Source: CAYMJA01 sp964391095 (GTDB taxonomy: Bacteria > Patescibacteriota > Minisyncoccia > Minisyncoccales > GWA2-38-27). From it: 64,000 bases of DNA. The notes below the pieces were generated by a model. The model made no database searches. It saw only the letters and a program-made list of their open reading frames with translations, and was not told the origin of the DNA. Positions 14,365 through 23,102 of the stretch are shown piece by piece; position 1 is the stretch's first letter, and every line of letters starts with the position of its first letter. The stretch spans positions 4,193 through 68,192 of the forward strand of contig CAYMJA010000003.1 in the NCBI GenBank assembly GCA_964391095.1, given 5' to 3'. A program made the translations under genes and the position numbers.

Positions 14365-15444
14365 TTAAATCCCTTCTTCGTTTAGATTCTCTAATAATTC
14401 TTTCTGTTTTTTTGTCAATCGCTTTGGAGTTTTTACCGCCAATTCAATATAAAGATTTCCTTTTCCGTAGCCCGAGAAATGAGGAATACCTTTACCGGAA
14501 ATTCGCAACATTTTCCCTGACTCAGTCCCTGCAGGGACTTTAAGCAAAAATTTACTCCCCTCTAATATCGGTATCTCGATTTCATCTCCCAAAGCAGCCT
14601 GGGAAAAAGTAAGAGGAACAGAAATATATAAATCATCACCTTTTCTAATAAAAATCGGGTGCTTTTTTACTAAAACTCTAACATATAAATCTCCTGACTT
14701 TCCTCCTTTTTTACCGGCTTCTCCTTTGCCACTAATTTTAATTACCTGGTTTGAATCAATTCCGGCTGGAATAAAAATTTTAATATTTTCTTTTCCTTTA
14801 ATTCTCCCCTCTCCCTTACAAACATTACAGGGCTTTTTAGGCGTAGAGCCCTCTCCTCCGCATTCGGGACAAACTGTCCAACGGGTAAATGAGCCCAACT
14901 GAACCTGGCCTGTACCACGGCAGGAGAAACACTCATTTAAAGGAGTACCCGGTTCAGCTCCCCTACCCCCACAGCGAGGACACTGAATTGTCTTATAAAT
15001 AGAAACTTCCTTAGTGACACCTTTTAAGGTTTCTTCTAAAGGAATTTCTATGTCAATTTTAATATTTCTGCCTTTTTTAATATCCCTTCTTCGTGTCTCT
15101 TTTTCGCCAAAACCAAAAAAATCTTCAAAAATTTCACCTAAATCCTCAAAATTAAATCCTGAATCCGGGCCTCTGCTTTGAGTTTTCCAAAACCAATTAA
15201 AATCAAAACCCGGTCCAGCGCCTGGTTGTCCCCCGGAAGCACCATCAAAAACTTGACCGAATTTATCATATTGAGCTCTCTTTTCTTTATCTGAAAGAAC
15301 CTGATAGGCCTCATTTATGTCTTTCATTTTCTTTTCGTCTCCTCCTTTGTCAGGATGATATTTGTGGGCTAATTTATAATAGGCTTTTTTAATTTCTTCT
15401 TGAGAAGCGCTTTGAGAAACGCCTAAAGTTTTGTAATAATCCAT
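14365..15444 (-). CDS. dnaJ: chaperone DnaJ (Hsp40)
   Basis: J-domain with HPD at residues 30-32 (HKYHPDKGG), G/F-rich linker (about 70-115), zinc-finger domain with four CxxCxGxG-type repeats (CPRCGGRG, CFSCRGTG, CPECGGEG, CNVCKGEG, about 148-215), then the two substrate-binding beta domains ending near residue 359. Stimulates DnaK ATPase and delivers unfolded clients. I take the ATG at 15444 as start; a TTG two codons earlier is possible. Last gene of a grpE-dnaK-dnaJ cluster. An AT-rich stretch of repeated AAAATC words separates it from dnaK. Confidence 0.96.
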   Translation of the reverse strand: MDYYKTLGVSQSASQEEIKKAYYKLAHKYHPDKGGDEKKMKDINEAYQVLSDKEKRAQYDKFGQVFDGASGGQPGAGPGFDFNWFWKTQSRGPDSGFNFEDLGEIFEDFFGFGEKETRRRDIKKGRNIKIDIEIPLEETLKGVTKEVSIYKTIQCPRCGGRGAEPGTPLNECFSCRGTGQVQLGSFTRWTVCPECGGEGSTPKKPCNVCKGEGRIKGKENIKIFIPAGIDSNQVIKISGKGEAGKKGGKSGDLYVRVLVKKHPIFIRKGDDLYISVPLTFSQAALGDEIEIPILEGSKFLLKVPAGTESGKMLRISGKGIPHFSGYGKGNLYIELAVKTPKRLTKKQKELLENLNEEGI

Positions 15445-15538
15445 CGTCAAAAATCAAAATGCAAAAATCAAAATGACAAATTAAAATTTAAAATTCTTGA
15501 TTTTTGATATGTAATTTTGATATTTAATTTTTGATTTT

Positions 15539-17473
15539 TTATTTCTTTTTGTATTCTCCTTCCTCAGCATCTTTCCCCTTATCTTCTTTTTTCTTGTCTT
15601 CTTTCCTGGGTTCCTCTTTTTTCTGAGCTTGTTGAGCTGTTTTGTGACGGGCTTTGCCCGACATATCGCCTTTAGCGTTATAAAGTGCAGCTCCTGCTTT
15701 CTGAATTATCTGGGAAAGTTCTGTGGTTTTGTTTTTTATTTCCTCTATATTATCGCTATCTTTCACTTTTTTCAATACCTCCACTTTTTCTTCAATCTCT
15801 TTTTTCAAATCTGAAGCAACTTTATCCCCTGCCTCTCTAAGTGTCTTCTCAGAAGTATAAATCAAATTATCAGCCAGATTTCTTGCCTCAATTAATTCTT
15901 TCTTTTTCTTGTCCTCCTCTACATGAACTTCTGCCTCTTTTTTCATCTTCTCAACTTCCTCTTTTGACAAACCAGTAGAACCCTCTATCCGAATTGACTG
16001 GCTCTTTCCAGTTGCTTTATCTTTGGCTGAAACATTCAAAATTCCATCAGCATTAATGTCAAAACTAACTTCAACTTGGGGAATGCCGCGAGGAGCTGAA
16101 GGAATCCCATCTAACATAAATCTGCCGAGTGATTTATTATCGGCTGCCATTGGTCTTTCTCCCTGTAAAACATGAATTTCAACTGAGGTCTGATTATCGG
16201 CAGCTGTTGAAAAAGTCTGGGTTTTTGAGGTAGGTATAGTTGTATTTTTTGGAATCAAGACAGTATCCACCCCTCCTAAAGTTTCAATTCCCAAGCCCAA
16301 AGGAGTAACATCCAACAAAAGAACTTCCTTCATTTCGCCTTGTAAAACACCTGCCTGAACAGCAGCTCCAATAGCAACTACTTCGTCAGGATTAATTTCT
16401 TTATTGGGTTCTTTGTTGAAAATTTTTTTAATTTCCTCTTGAATTTTTGGCATTCTTGTTTGCCCCCCAACTAAAACTATTTCTTCAATTTCTTCGGGTT
16501 TAAGTTTGGCTTCTTTTAATGTCCCTTTTATCAATTCAATTGATTCATCAATATAATCTTTTACCAAATTTTCAAGCTGAGCACGAGTAAATTTCAGATA
16601 AAGATGTTTGGGTCCTGAAGAATCTGAGGTAATAAAAGGAAGATTAATTTCTGTCTCCAGGGTTGTTGATAATTCAATTTTTGCCTTCTCTGCCGCTTCT
16701 TTAATTCTCTGTAAAGCTAATTGGTCTTTTGATAAATCAATACCTTGGTCCTTTTTAAATTCTGTAACTATCCAGTTCATTAGCTTTTGGTCAAAATCGT
16801 CTCCGCCAAGATGGGTATCTCCCCCGGTTCCAATAACTTTTACTGTTTCCTTTGAAACATCCAAAATAGAAACATCAAAAGTTCCTCCGCCAAAATCATA
16901 AACTACAATTTGCTGACTTTTTGCTTTAGTTAAACCGTAAGCAAGAGCAGCAGTAGTAGGTTCGTTTATTACTCTTTTTACATTAAACCCGGCAATCTCT
17001 CCGGCAACTTTGGTTGCTTTTCTCTGAGAATCATCAAAATAAGCAGGACAAGTAATAACAGCTTCGGTAATTTTCTCTCCAAGTTTTTCTTCAGCATCCT
17101 GCTTTAATTTTTGCAAAACCATTGCTAAAATCTCAGCCGGCCTATACCATTTATCCCCCATTTTAACCTCTACTCCTTCACTTTTCGATTCTCTAATTTC
17201 ATAAGGTAAAAGTTTTTTATCTCTCTGAACCTCGGGGTCTGAAAAACGCCTGCCTACTAATCGTTTAGTGGAATAAATAGTATTTTGAGGATTAGTAATC
17301 TGTTGGCGTTTGGCTGTAACTCCAATTAATCTTTCTCCGGTTTTAGTCAAAGCAACAACCGAAGGAGTTGTTCTGGCTCCCTCTTTATTTTCAATAATCT
17401 TCGGCTCGCCGCTTTCTATTACCGCCATCGCTGAAAAAGTTGTACCAAGGTCAATACCTAAAATTTTAGACAT
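15539..17473 (-). CDS. dnaK: chaperone DnaK (Hsp70)
   Basis: 644 residues. The ATPase domain (1-380) shows GIDLGTTFSAMAVI, the VPAYF-type strand TCPAYFDDSQR, VYDFGGGTFDVSILD and VGGQTRMPKIQ. The linker EVLLLDVTPLGLGIET leads to the substrate-binding domain and helical lid, ending in a charged Lys/Glu-rich tail instead of the exact EEVD-like end. ATP-driven chaperone for nascent and stressed proteins. No CIRCE operator (TTAGCACTC-N9-GAGTGCTAA) is seen upstream of the cluster. Confidence 0.97.
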   Translation of the reverse strand: MSKILGIDLGTTFSAMAVIESGEPKIIENKEGARTTPSVVALTKTGERLIGVTAKRQQITNPQNTIYSTKRLVGRRFSDPEVQRDKKLLPYEIRESKSEGVEVKMGDKWYRPAEILAMVLQKLKQDAEEKLGEKITEAVITCPAYFDDSQRKATKVAGEIAGFNVKRVINEPTTAALAYGLTKAKSQQIVVYDFGGGTFDVSILDVSKETVKVIGTGGDTHLGGDDFDQKLMNWIVTEFKKDQGIDLSKDQLALQRIKEAAEKAKIELSTTLETEINLPFITSDSSGPKHLYLKFTRAQLENLVKDYIDESIELIKGTLKEAKLKPEEIEEIVLVGGQTRMPKIQEEIKKIFNKEPNKEINPDEVVAIGAAVQAGVLQGEMKEVLLLDVTPLGLGIETLGGVDTVLIPKNTTIPTSKTQTFSTAADNQTSVEIHVLQGERPMAADNKSLGRFMLDGIPSAPRGIPQVEVSFDINADGILNVSAKDKATGKSQSIRIEGSTGLSKEEVEKMKKEAEVHVEEDKKKKELIEARNLADNLIYTSEKTLREAGDKVASDLKKEIEEKVEVLKKVKDSDNIEEIKNKTTELSQIIQKAGAALYNAKGDMSGKARHKTAQQAQKKEEPRKEDKKKEDKGKDAEEGEYKKK

Positions 17474-17487
17474 AGTTTTAATGTTAG

Positions 17488-17970
17488 TTATTTAGTTATT
17501 TTTACTTTAGCTGGCCTTATAACTTTACCCTGAAAAAGATAGCCCTTTTGAATTTCTTCTACAACAATTTCTGGCTCGCAACCCTGTTTTTTAATCACTT
17601 CTACTGCCTCTTGGAAATTTGGATTAAATTTCTTCCCCAGAGATTCTATTTCTTCTAAACCCTGGTTCTTAAAAAAATCCAAAACTTGGGTCTTTATTTT
17701 TAAAAAACCTTCTACCCATTTATCATTTCTTAAATCTTCTGGAATTTTCTTTTCGGCAATAAATAAATTATCTAAAACCGGAAGTATTTTTAATATAAGG
17801 CCTTCCTTGTCATACCTCATTAACTCTATCATCCTGTCTTTTTCTTCTTTTTTATAATTTAAAAAATCTGCTCGTTCTCTTTTCCAATTAGTTAAATATT
17901 CTTCTTTTATTTTCTGACACTCTTCTAATTGTTCTTCAGTTTTACTTTTTCTCCTTTCCTTTTTTTCCAT
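17488..17970 (-). CDS. grpE: nucleotide exchange factor GrpE
   Basis: 160 residues. Long N-terminal coiled coil (about 8-75, with the family segment WKRERADFLNYKKEE), then the beta-wing domain with GLEEIESLGKKFNPNFQEAVEV and the closing EIQKGYLFQGKVIRPAKVKITK. Releases ADP from DnaK. First gene of the cluster, behind a consensus promoter (18040-18067) and a 19-bp tandem duplication in the leader. Confidence 0.94.
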   Translation of the reverse strand: MEKKERRKSKTEEQLEECQKIKEEYLTNWKRERADFLNYKKEEKDRMIELMRYDKEGLILKILPVLDNLFIAEKKIPEDLRNDKWVEGFLKIKTQVLDFFKNQGLEEIESLGKKFNPNFQEAVEVIKKQGCEPEIVVEEIQKGYLFQGKVIRPAKVKITK

Positions 17971-17980
17971 ATATATAAGA

Positions 17981-18017
17981 CGTCGGCCTTCTATAATTGC
18001 GTCGGCCTTCTATAATT
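17981..18017. repeat. 19-bp-period tandem duplication in grpE leader
   Basis: CGTCGGCCTTCTATAATT occurs at 17981-17998 and 18000-18017, identical over 18 bp. It lies between promoter and grpE start, so both copies are transcribed. Possible operator pair or a slippage product. Confidence 0.6.
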
Positions 18018-18039
18018 CCTAAAAAAAAATTACATCACT

Positions 18040-18067
18040 ATTGTAGCAAATTAATATAAAAAGTCAA
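18040..18067 (-). promoter_or_regulatory. promoter of grpE-dnaK-dnaJ
   Basis: -35 TTGACT (18067-18062), 16-bp spacer, -10 TACAAT (18045-18040) on the minus strand; start near 18033. Confidence 0.7.
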
Positions 18068-18104
18068 TTCTTGGCTTTAGGTGAAGGGTTAAGAATGTCG
18101 GGCA

Positions 18105-18134
18105 TTGAGCATTAGTTTTAAAATATGTTACAAT
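18105..18134 (+). promoter_or_regulatory. putative promoter of the GT39-like gene
   Basis: TTGAGC (18105-18110), 18-bp spacer, TACAAT (18129-18134). The predicted start (about 18142) falls after the ATG at 18125, supporting initiation at the ATG at 18152. Confidence 0.45.
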
Positions 18135-18151
18135 ATAAGTATAAAAAATTT

Positions 18152-19945
18152 ATGTCAAATCGTCTTACTAATATTATTGCTGCCTGTCTTCTGATTTTTG
18201 TATTTGTCATAGCTATCTTCAGTATAAAGAATGACTCTCTTACTATGGACGAACTTGCCCATTTGCCGGCCGGCTATTCTTATTTAACCCAAAAAGATAT
18301 GCGGTTAAACCCAGAACACCCACCCCTGATGAAAGATTTATCTGCCATACCTTTGCTTTTTATTAAAAACATAAAATTTCCTTCTGAAGTAAAATCCTGG
18401 CAGGAAGAAGTTAATGGTCAATGGGATTTTGGTTCTCATTTCTTATTTAAAAGCGGGAATCCAACCGATAAGATGATTTTCTGGGCAAGGATTCCAATGA
18501 TTTTAATTTTGGTTTTACTTGGATTTTATGTTTTTAAATGGGCAAAAGAACTTTTTGGAAACAAAACCGCTCTCCTTGCTCTATTTTTGTTTTCTTTCTC
18601 CCCTACCCTTTTAGCTCACGGTAGATTAGTTACCACTGATGTAGGAGCAGCCGCTGGTATATTTATTGCTACTTATTATTTTGTAAAATTTTTAAAGAAT
18701 AATTCCCTGCCCGTCTCGCTACGCGAAACGTTGCGGGCAGGCAAGAAAAATTTAATCATTGCTGGAATTGCTCTGGGAATAGCTCAACTAACAAAGTTTT
18801 CTGTAATTCTACTTTTTCCTTTCTTTGGAATTCTAATTATTACCTGGGCATTGATAAAATCTTCTAACTTTAGAGAGTTTTTAAAAGTTTTTGTCCGTTA
18901 TCTTCTACTTCTTATTTTAGTTATAATTGTTGCCTATATCTTAATCTGGGCTGTTTATCAATACCATGCCTGGAATTACCCCCCAGAAAAACAAGTAGAA
19001 GATACTAAGGTCATACTTTTATCAATTAAACCGTTAACTAATTCAATTATCTGGATGGCAGACAAACCAATTTTAAGACCAGCGGCTCAATATCTCTTAG
19101 GACTCTCTATGGTATTTCAAAGAGCAAGCGGAGGAAACACAGGATACTTCTTGGGCGAAGTTTCAAATCTCGGCTGGAAAACTTACTTTCCAATAGTTTA
19201 TGCAATAAAAGAATCCTTGACCTTTCATATTTTATTAATAATTGCTCTTTTATATTCAGCTTTGTTAATAAAAAAACCTTTTTGGCATACACCTTTAAAA
19301 AGAACTCGGAGCTGGCTAAGCAACCATTTTGCTGAATTCTCAATGCTTGTTTTTATCGGAATTTACTGGACCACAAGTTTATATAGTAATCTTAATATCG
19401 GTATTCGTCACCTTTTACCGGTTTTTCCTTTTACTATCTTATTAGTAAGTAGAGTCACTACCCTCTGGTTAAAACCGCCCCTTTTAAAATTAAAAACTGT
19501 TTCTTTAATCTTGCTTTTAACCTGGCAAGCAATCAGTGTGGTTGCTATTTATCCTTATTTCCTCGCTTATTTCAATGAGTTGGTCGGCGGACCGGCTCAG
19601 GGTTATATTTACACGGTGGATTCTAATTTAGATTGGGGGCAGGATTTAAAAAGATTAAATAAATGGGCAGACGAAAACGGAATTGATAAAATTTATGTTG
19701 ATTATTTTGGTGGTGGGGATACCGGATATTATCTAAAAGAAAAATATGCCCCTTGGTGGGGCTCAAGAAGCCCTAAAGAATTACCAAAAGGAAGTTATCT
19801 CGCTGTCTCAGCTACTTTCCTGCAAACCGGAAGAGGAAAGCTTGTTCCTGGCTTTGACCAACCTTCTGGTTTTTACCGTTGGCTTTACAAATACGAACCA
19901 GTTGCAAAAATCGGTTACTCAATTTTTGTTTATCATATTGAGTAA
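18152..19945 (+). CDS. GT39/ArnT-like membrane glycosyltransferase
   Basis: About 597 residues from ATG 18152 (an upstream ATG at 18125 is less likely given the promoter). Ten or so membrane helices. The N-terminal loop DSLTMDELAHLPAGYSYL followed by RLNPEHPPLMKDLSAIP is the hallmark of PMT/ArnT-type C-fold glycosyltransferases using polyprenyl-phosphate sugars, with Asp-Glu as probable catalytic residues. The C-terminal extracytoplasmic part has 'VDSNLDWGQDLKRL'. Acceptor unknown; protein O-glycosylation or envelope glycan modification are likely. Contains a GC-rich palindromic in-frame insertion at 18706-18741. Its stop abuts that of ftsQ on the other strand with no spacer. Confidence 0.8.
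   Translation: MSNRLTNIIAACLLIFVFVIAIFSIKNDSLTMDELAHLPAGYSYLTQKDMRLNPEHPPLMKDLSAIPLLFIKNIKFPSEVKSWQEEVNGQWDFGSHFLFKSGNPTDKMIFWARIPMILILVLLGFYVFKWAKELFGNKTALLALFLFSFSPTLLAHGRLVTTDVGAAAGIFIATYYFVKFLKNNSLPVSLRETLRAGKKNLIIAGIALGIAQLTKFSVILLFPFFGILIITWALIKSSNFREFLKVFVRYLLLLILVIIVAYILIWAVYQYHAWNYPPEKQVEDTKVILLSIKPLTNSIIWMADKPILRPAAQYLLGLSMVFQRASGGNTGYFLGEVSNLGWKTYFPIVYAIKESLTFHILLIIALLYSALLIKKPFWHTPLKRTRSWLSNHFAEFSMLVFIGIYWTTSLYSNLNIGIRHLLPVFPFTILLVSRVTTLWLKPPLLKLKTVSLILLLTWQAISVVAIYPYFLAYFNELVGGPAQGYIYTVDSNLDWGQDLKRLNKWADENGIDKIYVDYFGGGDTGYYLKEKYAPWWGSRSPKELPKGSYLAVSATFLQTGRGKLVPGFDQPSGFYRWLYKYEPVAKIGYSIFVYHIE
18706..18741. repeat. in-frame palindromic element in the GT39-like gene
   Basis: CCTGCCCG (18706-18713) and CGGGCAGG (18734-18741) are perfect inverted repeats; the centre has TCGC-tac-GCGA. 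It encodes part of SLPVSLRETLRAGKK, a polar loop between membrane helices. Confidence 0.6.
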
Positions 19946-20776
19946 TTATTGATTGTAGGATTCCGGAGATATATAAATTTTTTCAAATCTCAAATCTATA
20001 TATTCAACATTCCCCCTTTTATTAGGAGGAATTCTTTCTTTTAAAAGAAAATCGAGTTCGCTTAGCTGCCAATCTATATCTTTTTTTGGATTAAAATAAA
20101 TCTCCCAACCCTCAACAGTTTTAACATCTAACCTCTTTTCAGATATTATCACAATCTCTCTGAAAGGGATTTTTAAATCATTTTTTAATTTAGACTCAAT
20201 TTTGAAAATCTGATTTAACCAGTCTTTCTCAATAACTTTTTTCCCTAATTGAAGATTCTCAATTGAATAAAATAAATCTTTAATCCTTAGAATTGGAGCA
20301 GGGAACGAATCTCTATTTTCTTTTTCAAAAATTATTCCTTCTTTGTCAATATAAAAATAATTACTATCCTGGCACCAAACTCCAATAGCCTCTTTTTCCT
20401 TTATCTTAACCGTTATAATATCTGGAAAATCCCTTTCTAAATCGGCTTCGGTAATTTGGGGAAATTTTTCTAAAATTTCTCTACTTATTGCCTGTAGATT
20501 AGCCAGAAAAATACTTTTCGAATTGAAAAAAATTATCTTTTTATTAATCCGGCTGTTAATGACACTTTTAAGGTTTTCAGTTGAAGTTTCTTGATTCCCC
20601 CTAACCCTAATTTCTTCTATCTGGAAAAAAGAAGAAAAAATAACAAAATAGAAAATAACTCCCAAAATAATCAAAACCAGACAGCTTAGCCAAAAAATCC
20701 GAGAATAAAGTATTAAACGGATTATTGATTTTCTTGTTTTAGGTCTGTAAAATTTTCTATATCTGTATCTCTTCAT
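19946..20776 (-). CDS. ftsQ: cell division protein FtsQ/DivIB
   Basis: 276 residues: basic cytoplasmic N-terminus (KRYRYRKFYRPKTRKS), one membrane helix (about 27-50), a POTRA domain starting FQIEEIRVRGNQETSTENLKSV, then the FtsQ beta domain (about 130-265, 'VKIKEKEAIGVWCQ...YFYIDKEGIIFE'). Links early and late divisome proteins. It ends the large minus-strand envelope cluster; ftsA and ftsZ are not in this window. Confidence 0.88.
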   Translation of the reverse strand: MKRYRYRKFYRPKTRKSIIRLILYSRIFWLSCLVLIILGVIFYFVIFSSFFQIEEIRVRGNQETSTENLKSVINSRINKKIIFFNSKSIFLANLQAISREILEKFPQITEADLERDFPDIITVKIKEKEAIGVWCQDSNYFYIDKEGIIFEKENRDSFPAPILRIKDLFYSIENLQLGKKVIEKDWLNQIFKIESKLKNDLKIPFREIVIISEKRLDVKTVEGWEIYFNPKKDIDWQLSELDFLLKERIPPNKRGNVEYIDLRFEKIYISPESYNQ

Positions 20777-20817
20777 TACTGTTTAAATTGAGAATTTAAA
20801 CACCTTAAACGCTGATA

Positions 20818-21870
20818 TTACAATCCTCTTTTAATTTTTCTCATTTTTTCGAAAAGAGAAGTCGCCCAATAAGTAAGTGAAAGGGGCAAATCCTGGGTCT
20901 TAACATATTCTTTCCTATAGCCACCAAAACCCATTTTAAATAAGGTTAAACCTGCCCAGGGATGTTTTGACTTTGACACCTGAGATATATCTTTGATCTC
21001 CGGAGCTATCCCCCAGAAATTATAGCGTTGACAACCTCGTCTTTTTGCTTCTTTTATTACTTCCCATTGTAAAGAATAAGAAATTGGAATTTTCCAATAT
21101 TTTGATAATGAAGCGCCGTGATGATAAAAAGCAATGTCTTGCCAAAAAACAATAATAGCCGCAGAAATGACCCTTTGTTTATACTTACCAAGAAAAATAA
21201 ATATTTGATTATCGGAACTAAAAGTTAAAAATTGATTTCTTAAATAATCCAAAGAGAATGGAACAAAGTTATGACGAGCAGCTGTCTCTTGATAAATTTC
21301 ATTAAAAATTTTCAGGTTTTCAATATTCTGGCTTTTGATAACCTCAATATCTTTATTTTTAAGCCCCTGCCTTATTAAATAGCGGCTGGTCTTTCGCATA
21401 TTCATTAAAAGTTCCTCTTCTGGGGGAGTAATATTTAACTCCCAAGTTACTTCCGGATGGATATAAATGGGAGCGTTTTTAAAACCAAGTTTCTTAAAAA
21501 GTTTAATATTCTCCTCGTTCCTGTCCCAAATCGGTGCAATTCTTATAAAACCCGCTTTTTCTTCTTCGGCTATTTTTTTAAGTTTTTCCAATAATATTTC
21601 CAATACTTTATACTTTATTCTTGATATTTTATTCTTTACTACTGGCCCATGGGGCACAAACAAAAATGTCCCCCTTTTTGCTTTAATTTTAATAACCAGG
21701 ACAGAGGCAACAAGTTTCTTGTCTGCATAAAAACCAAACCGCCAAACCTTATTGCCTTCTTTTTTCTGAAACTCTCCCCAATTCCAAGAATCTAAAAACG
21801 TTTTTTCTTTACATCCTAAAAGAAAACTCTCCCAGATTTCTTTATTTTTTATTTCTTGTATTTTTAACAT
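20818..21870 (-). CDS. FemAB/FemX-family aminoacyltransferase
   Basis: 350 residues from the ATG at 21870; upstream codons overlap the preceding gene and lack similarity. Two GNAT-like subdomains: the first with SWNWGEFQKKEGNKVWRFG and FLFVPHGPVV, the second with AAIIVFWQDIAFYHHGASL and YNFWGIAPE, the typical FemAB 'G(A)S..y' region. FemX-type enzymes add an amino acid from aminoacyl-tRNA to the peptidoglycan stem peptide of lipid II. The start overlaps the DegT gene stop by 7 nt (ATGTTAA), and murF lies just upstream, supporting a role in stem-peptide branching. Confidence 0.82.
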   Translation of the reverse strand: MLKIQEIKNKEIWESFLLGCKEKTFLDSWNWGEFQKKEGNKVWRFGFYADKKLVASVLVIKIKAKRGTFLFVPHGPVVKNKISRIKYKVLEILLEKLKKIAEEEKAGFIRIAPIWDRNEENIKLFKKLGFKNAPIYIHPEVTWELNITPPEEELLMNMRKTSRYLIRQGLKNKDIEVIKSQNIENLKIFNEIYQETAARHNFVPFSLDYLRNQFLTFSSDNQIFIFLGKYKQRVISAAIIVFWQDIAFYHHGASLSKYWKIPISYSLQWEVIKEAKRRGCQRYNFWGIAPEIKDISQVSKSKHPWAGLTLFKMGFGGYRKEYVKTQDLPLSLTYWATSLFEKMRKIKRGL

Positions 21871-23102
21871 AATAAAATATCTATGATTTTTTGAGCTTTC
21901 TTTATAGAAATGTTTATATGGGTTGGCAAATTTAAAATATGTTCCGCTATATTCTCTGCTTGAGGACAACTGCCTTTTATATATTTCATTTCTTCTATTC
22001 TGGTATCCGGAGGAACAACTACGGATTTTCGCCAACCGTCATCTAAAATAATATTTTTCTTTCTTGCTTCTTTGATAATTTTGTCAGAATTTTTTACTAA
22101 AATTGGATACTTCATAAAAATTACTTCCCTATCCGCCCTCCCCCTCTTGAAAGGTAAATTAAACCCGGTTAAATTTTCTTCGTAGAACTTAGAAATTTCT
22201 TTCCGGTGTCTATTAAATCTTTCTAGTTTTTTGAATTGATTTAAAGATAAAATTGCTAAAGCATTGGGAATTTTTTTTGGAAAATATTCAGGAATTTCGC
22301 CTCTTTTTTCCTTCCAATGGACAGCTTTAGACAAAAGATGAAATCTCTGGAGAAGAAATAACAAAAATTTCCCTAAAATTGAATAAGTCGGAAGAATTAT
22401 CAAATTCATTAAAACTGGATGAAGTAATTGTTGAAAAATCCAAAAATTTGATGGATATTTAATTTTTTCCTGGAACTCTTTTGTTTTTTGAGCTAATTGG
22501 ACATTATTTGTAATTACCATTCCCCCAAAAACAGAGGAAATAATTTTATCCCTTCCAAAACTAAAAAAAGCAATATCGCCAAATGTCCCCACTTTTCGAG
22601 AATCATATCTTGCTCCTAAGGAATGAGCGCAATCTTCAATTAAAACTAAATTATTTTGTTGGGTAATATTCAAAATCTCGTCTATTTTTGCCGGCCAGCC
22701 AAAAGTGTGTTGAATCATTACTGCTTTCGAATTTTTTGTAATTTTTCGTTTTAAATCTTCCGGGTTTAAATTTAATGTCTCGTCTATATCTACAAAAATG
22801 GGCTTTGCCTTCTTTTTTAAAACCGGATTTACAGCTGCGTTACAAGTAAATGCTTGAAGTAAAACTTCCTCATCTTCTTTTACATCTAAAACTTCTAATA
22901 TTGCCATCAAAGAAGACCGGCCGCTATTAAAAGAAAAAGCGTATTCTACCCCTAAATATTCTTTGAATTGATTTTCTAATTTTTTAATCGCATCACCTTT
23001 TTTCCATTTCCAGGGTTGAAAAACCAATCTAAAAGCCAGCCGAATGTCGTCTTTTTCAGTATTGGGTGATAGAGATATAGAAATAGGACAAAAAGGATTC
23101 AT
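21864..23102 (-). CDS. DegT/DnrJ/EryC1/StrS-family PLP aminotransferase
   Basis: 412 residues. PLP fold-type I: 'FSFNSGRSSLMAILEVL' (phosphate binding), IEDCAHSLGARYDSRKVG (Asp for the pyridine nitrogen) and the catalytic Lys in FFSFGRDKIISSVFGG. Family members usually aminate nucleotide- or lipid-linked keto sugars. Placement between murF and femX with 4- and 7-nt overlaps suggests a cell-envelope substrate, but an amino-acid substrate cannot be ruled out. About 40 residues longer than typical sugar aminotransferases, with a hydrophobic insert (about 185-215). Confidence 0.82.
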   Translation of the reverse strand: MNPFCPISISLSPNTEKDDIRLAFRLVFQPWKWKKGDAIKKLENQFKEYLGVEYAFSFNSGRSSLMAILEVLDVKEDEEVLLQAFTCNAAVNPVLKKKAKPIFVDIDETLNLNPEDLKRKITKNSKAVMIQHTFGWPAKIDEILNITQQNNLVLIEDCAHSLGARYDSRKVGTFGDIAFFSFGRDKIISSVFGGMVITNNVQLAQKTKEFQEKIKYPSNFWIFQQLLHPVLMNLIILPTYSILGKFLLFLLQRFHLLSKAVHWKEKRGEIPEYFPKKIPNALAILSLNQFKKLERFNRHRKEISKFYEENLTGFNLPFKRGRADREVIFMKYPILVKNSDKIIKEARKKNIILDDGWRKSVVVPPDTRIEEMKYIKGSCPQAENIAEHILNLPTHINISIKKAQKIIDILLC

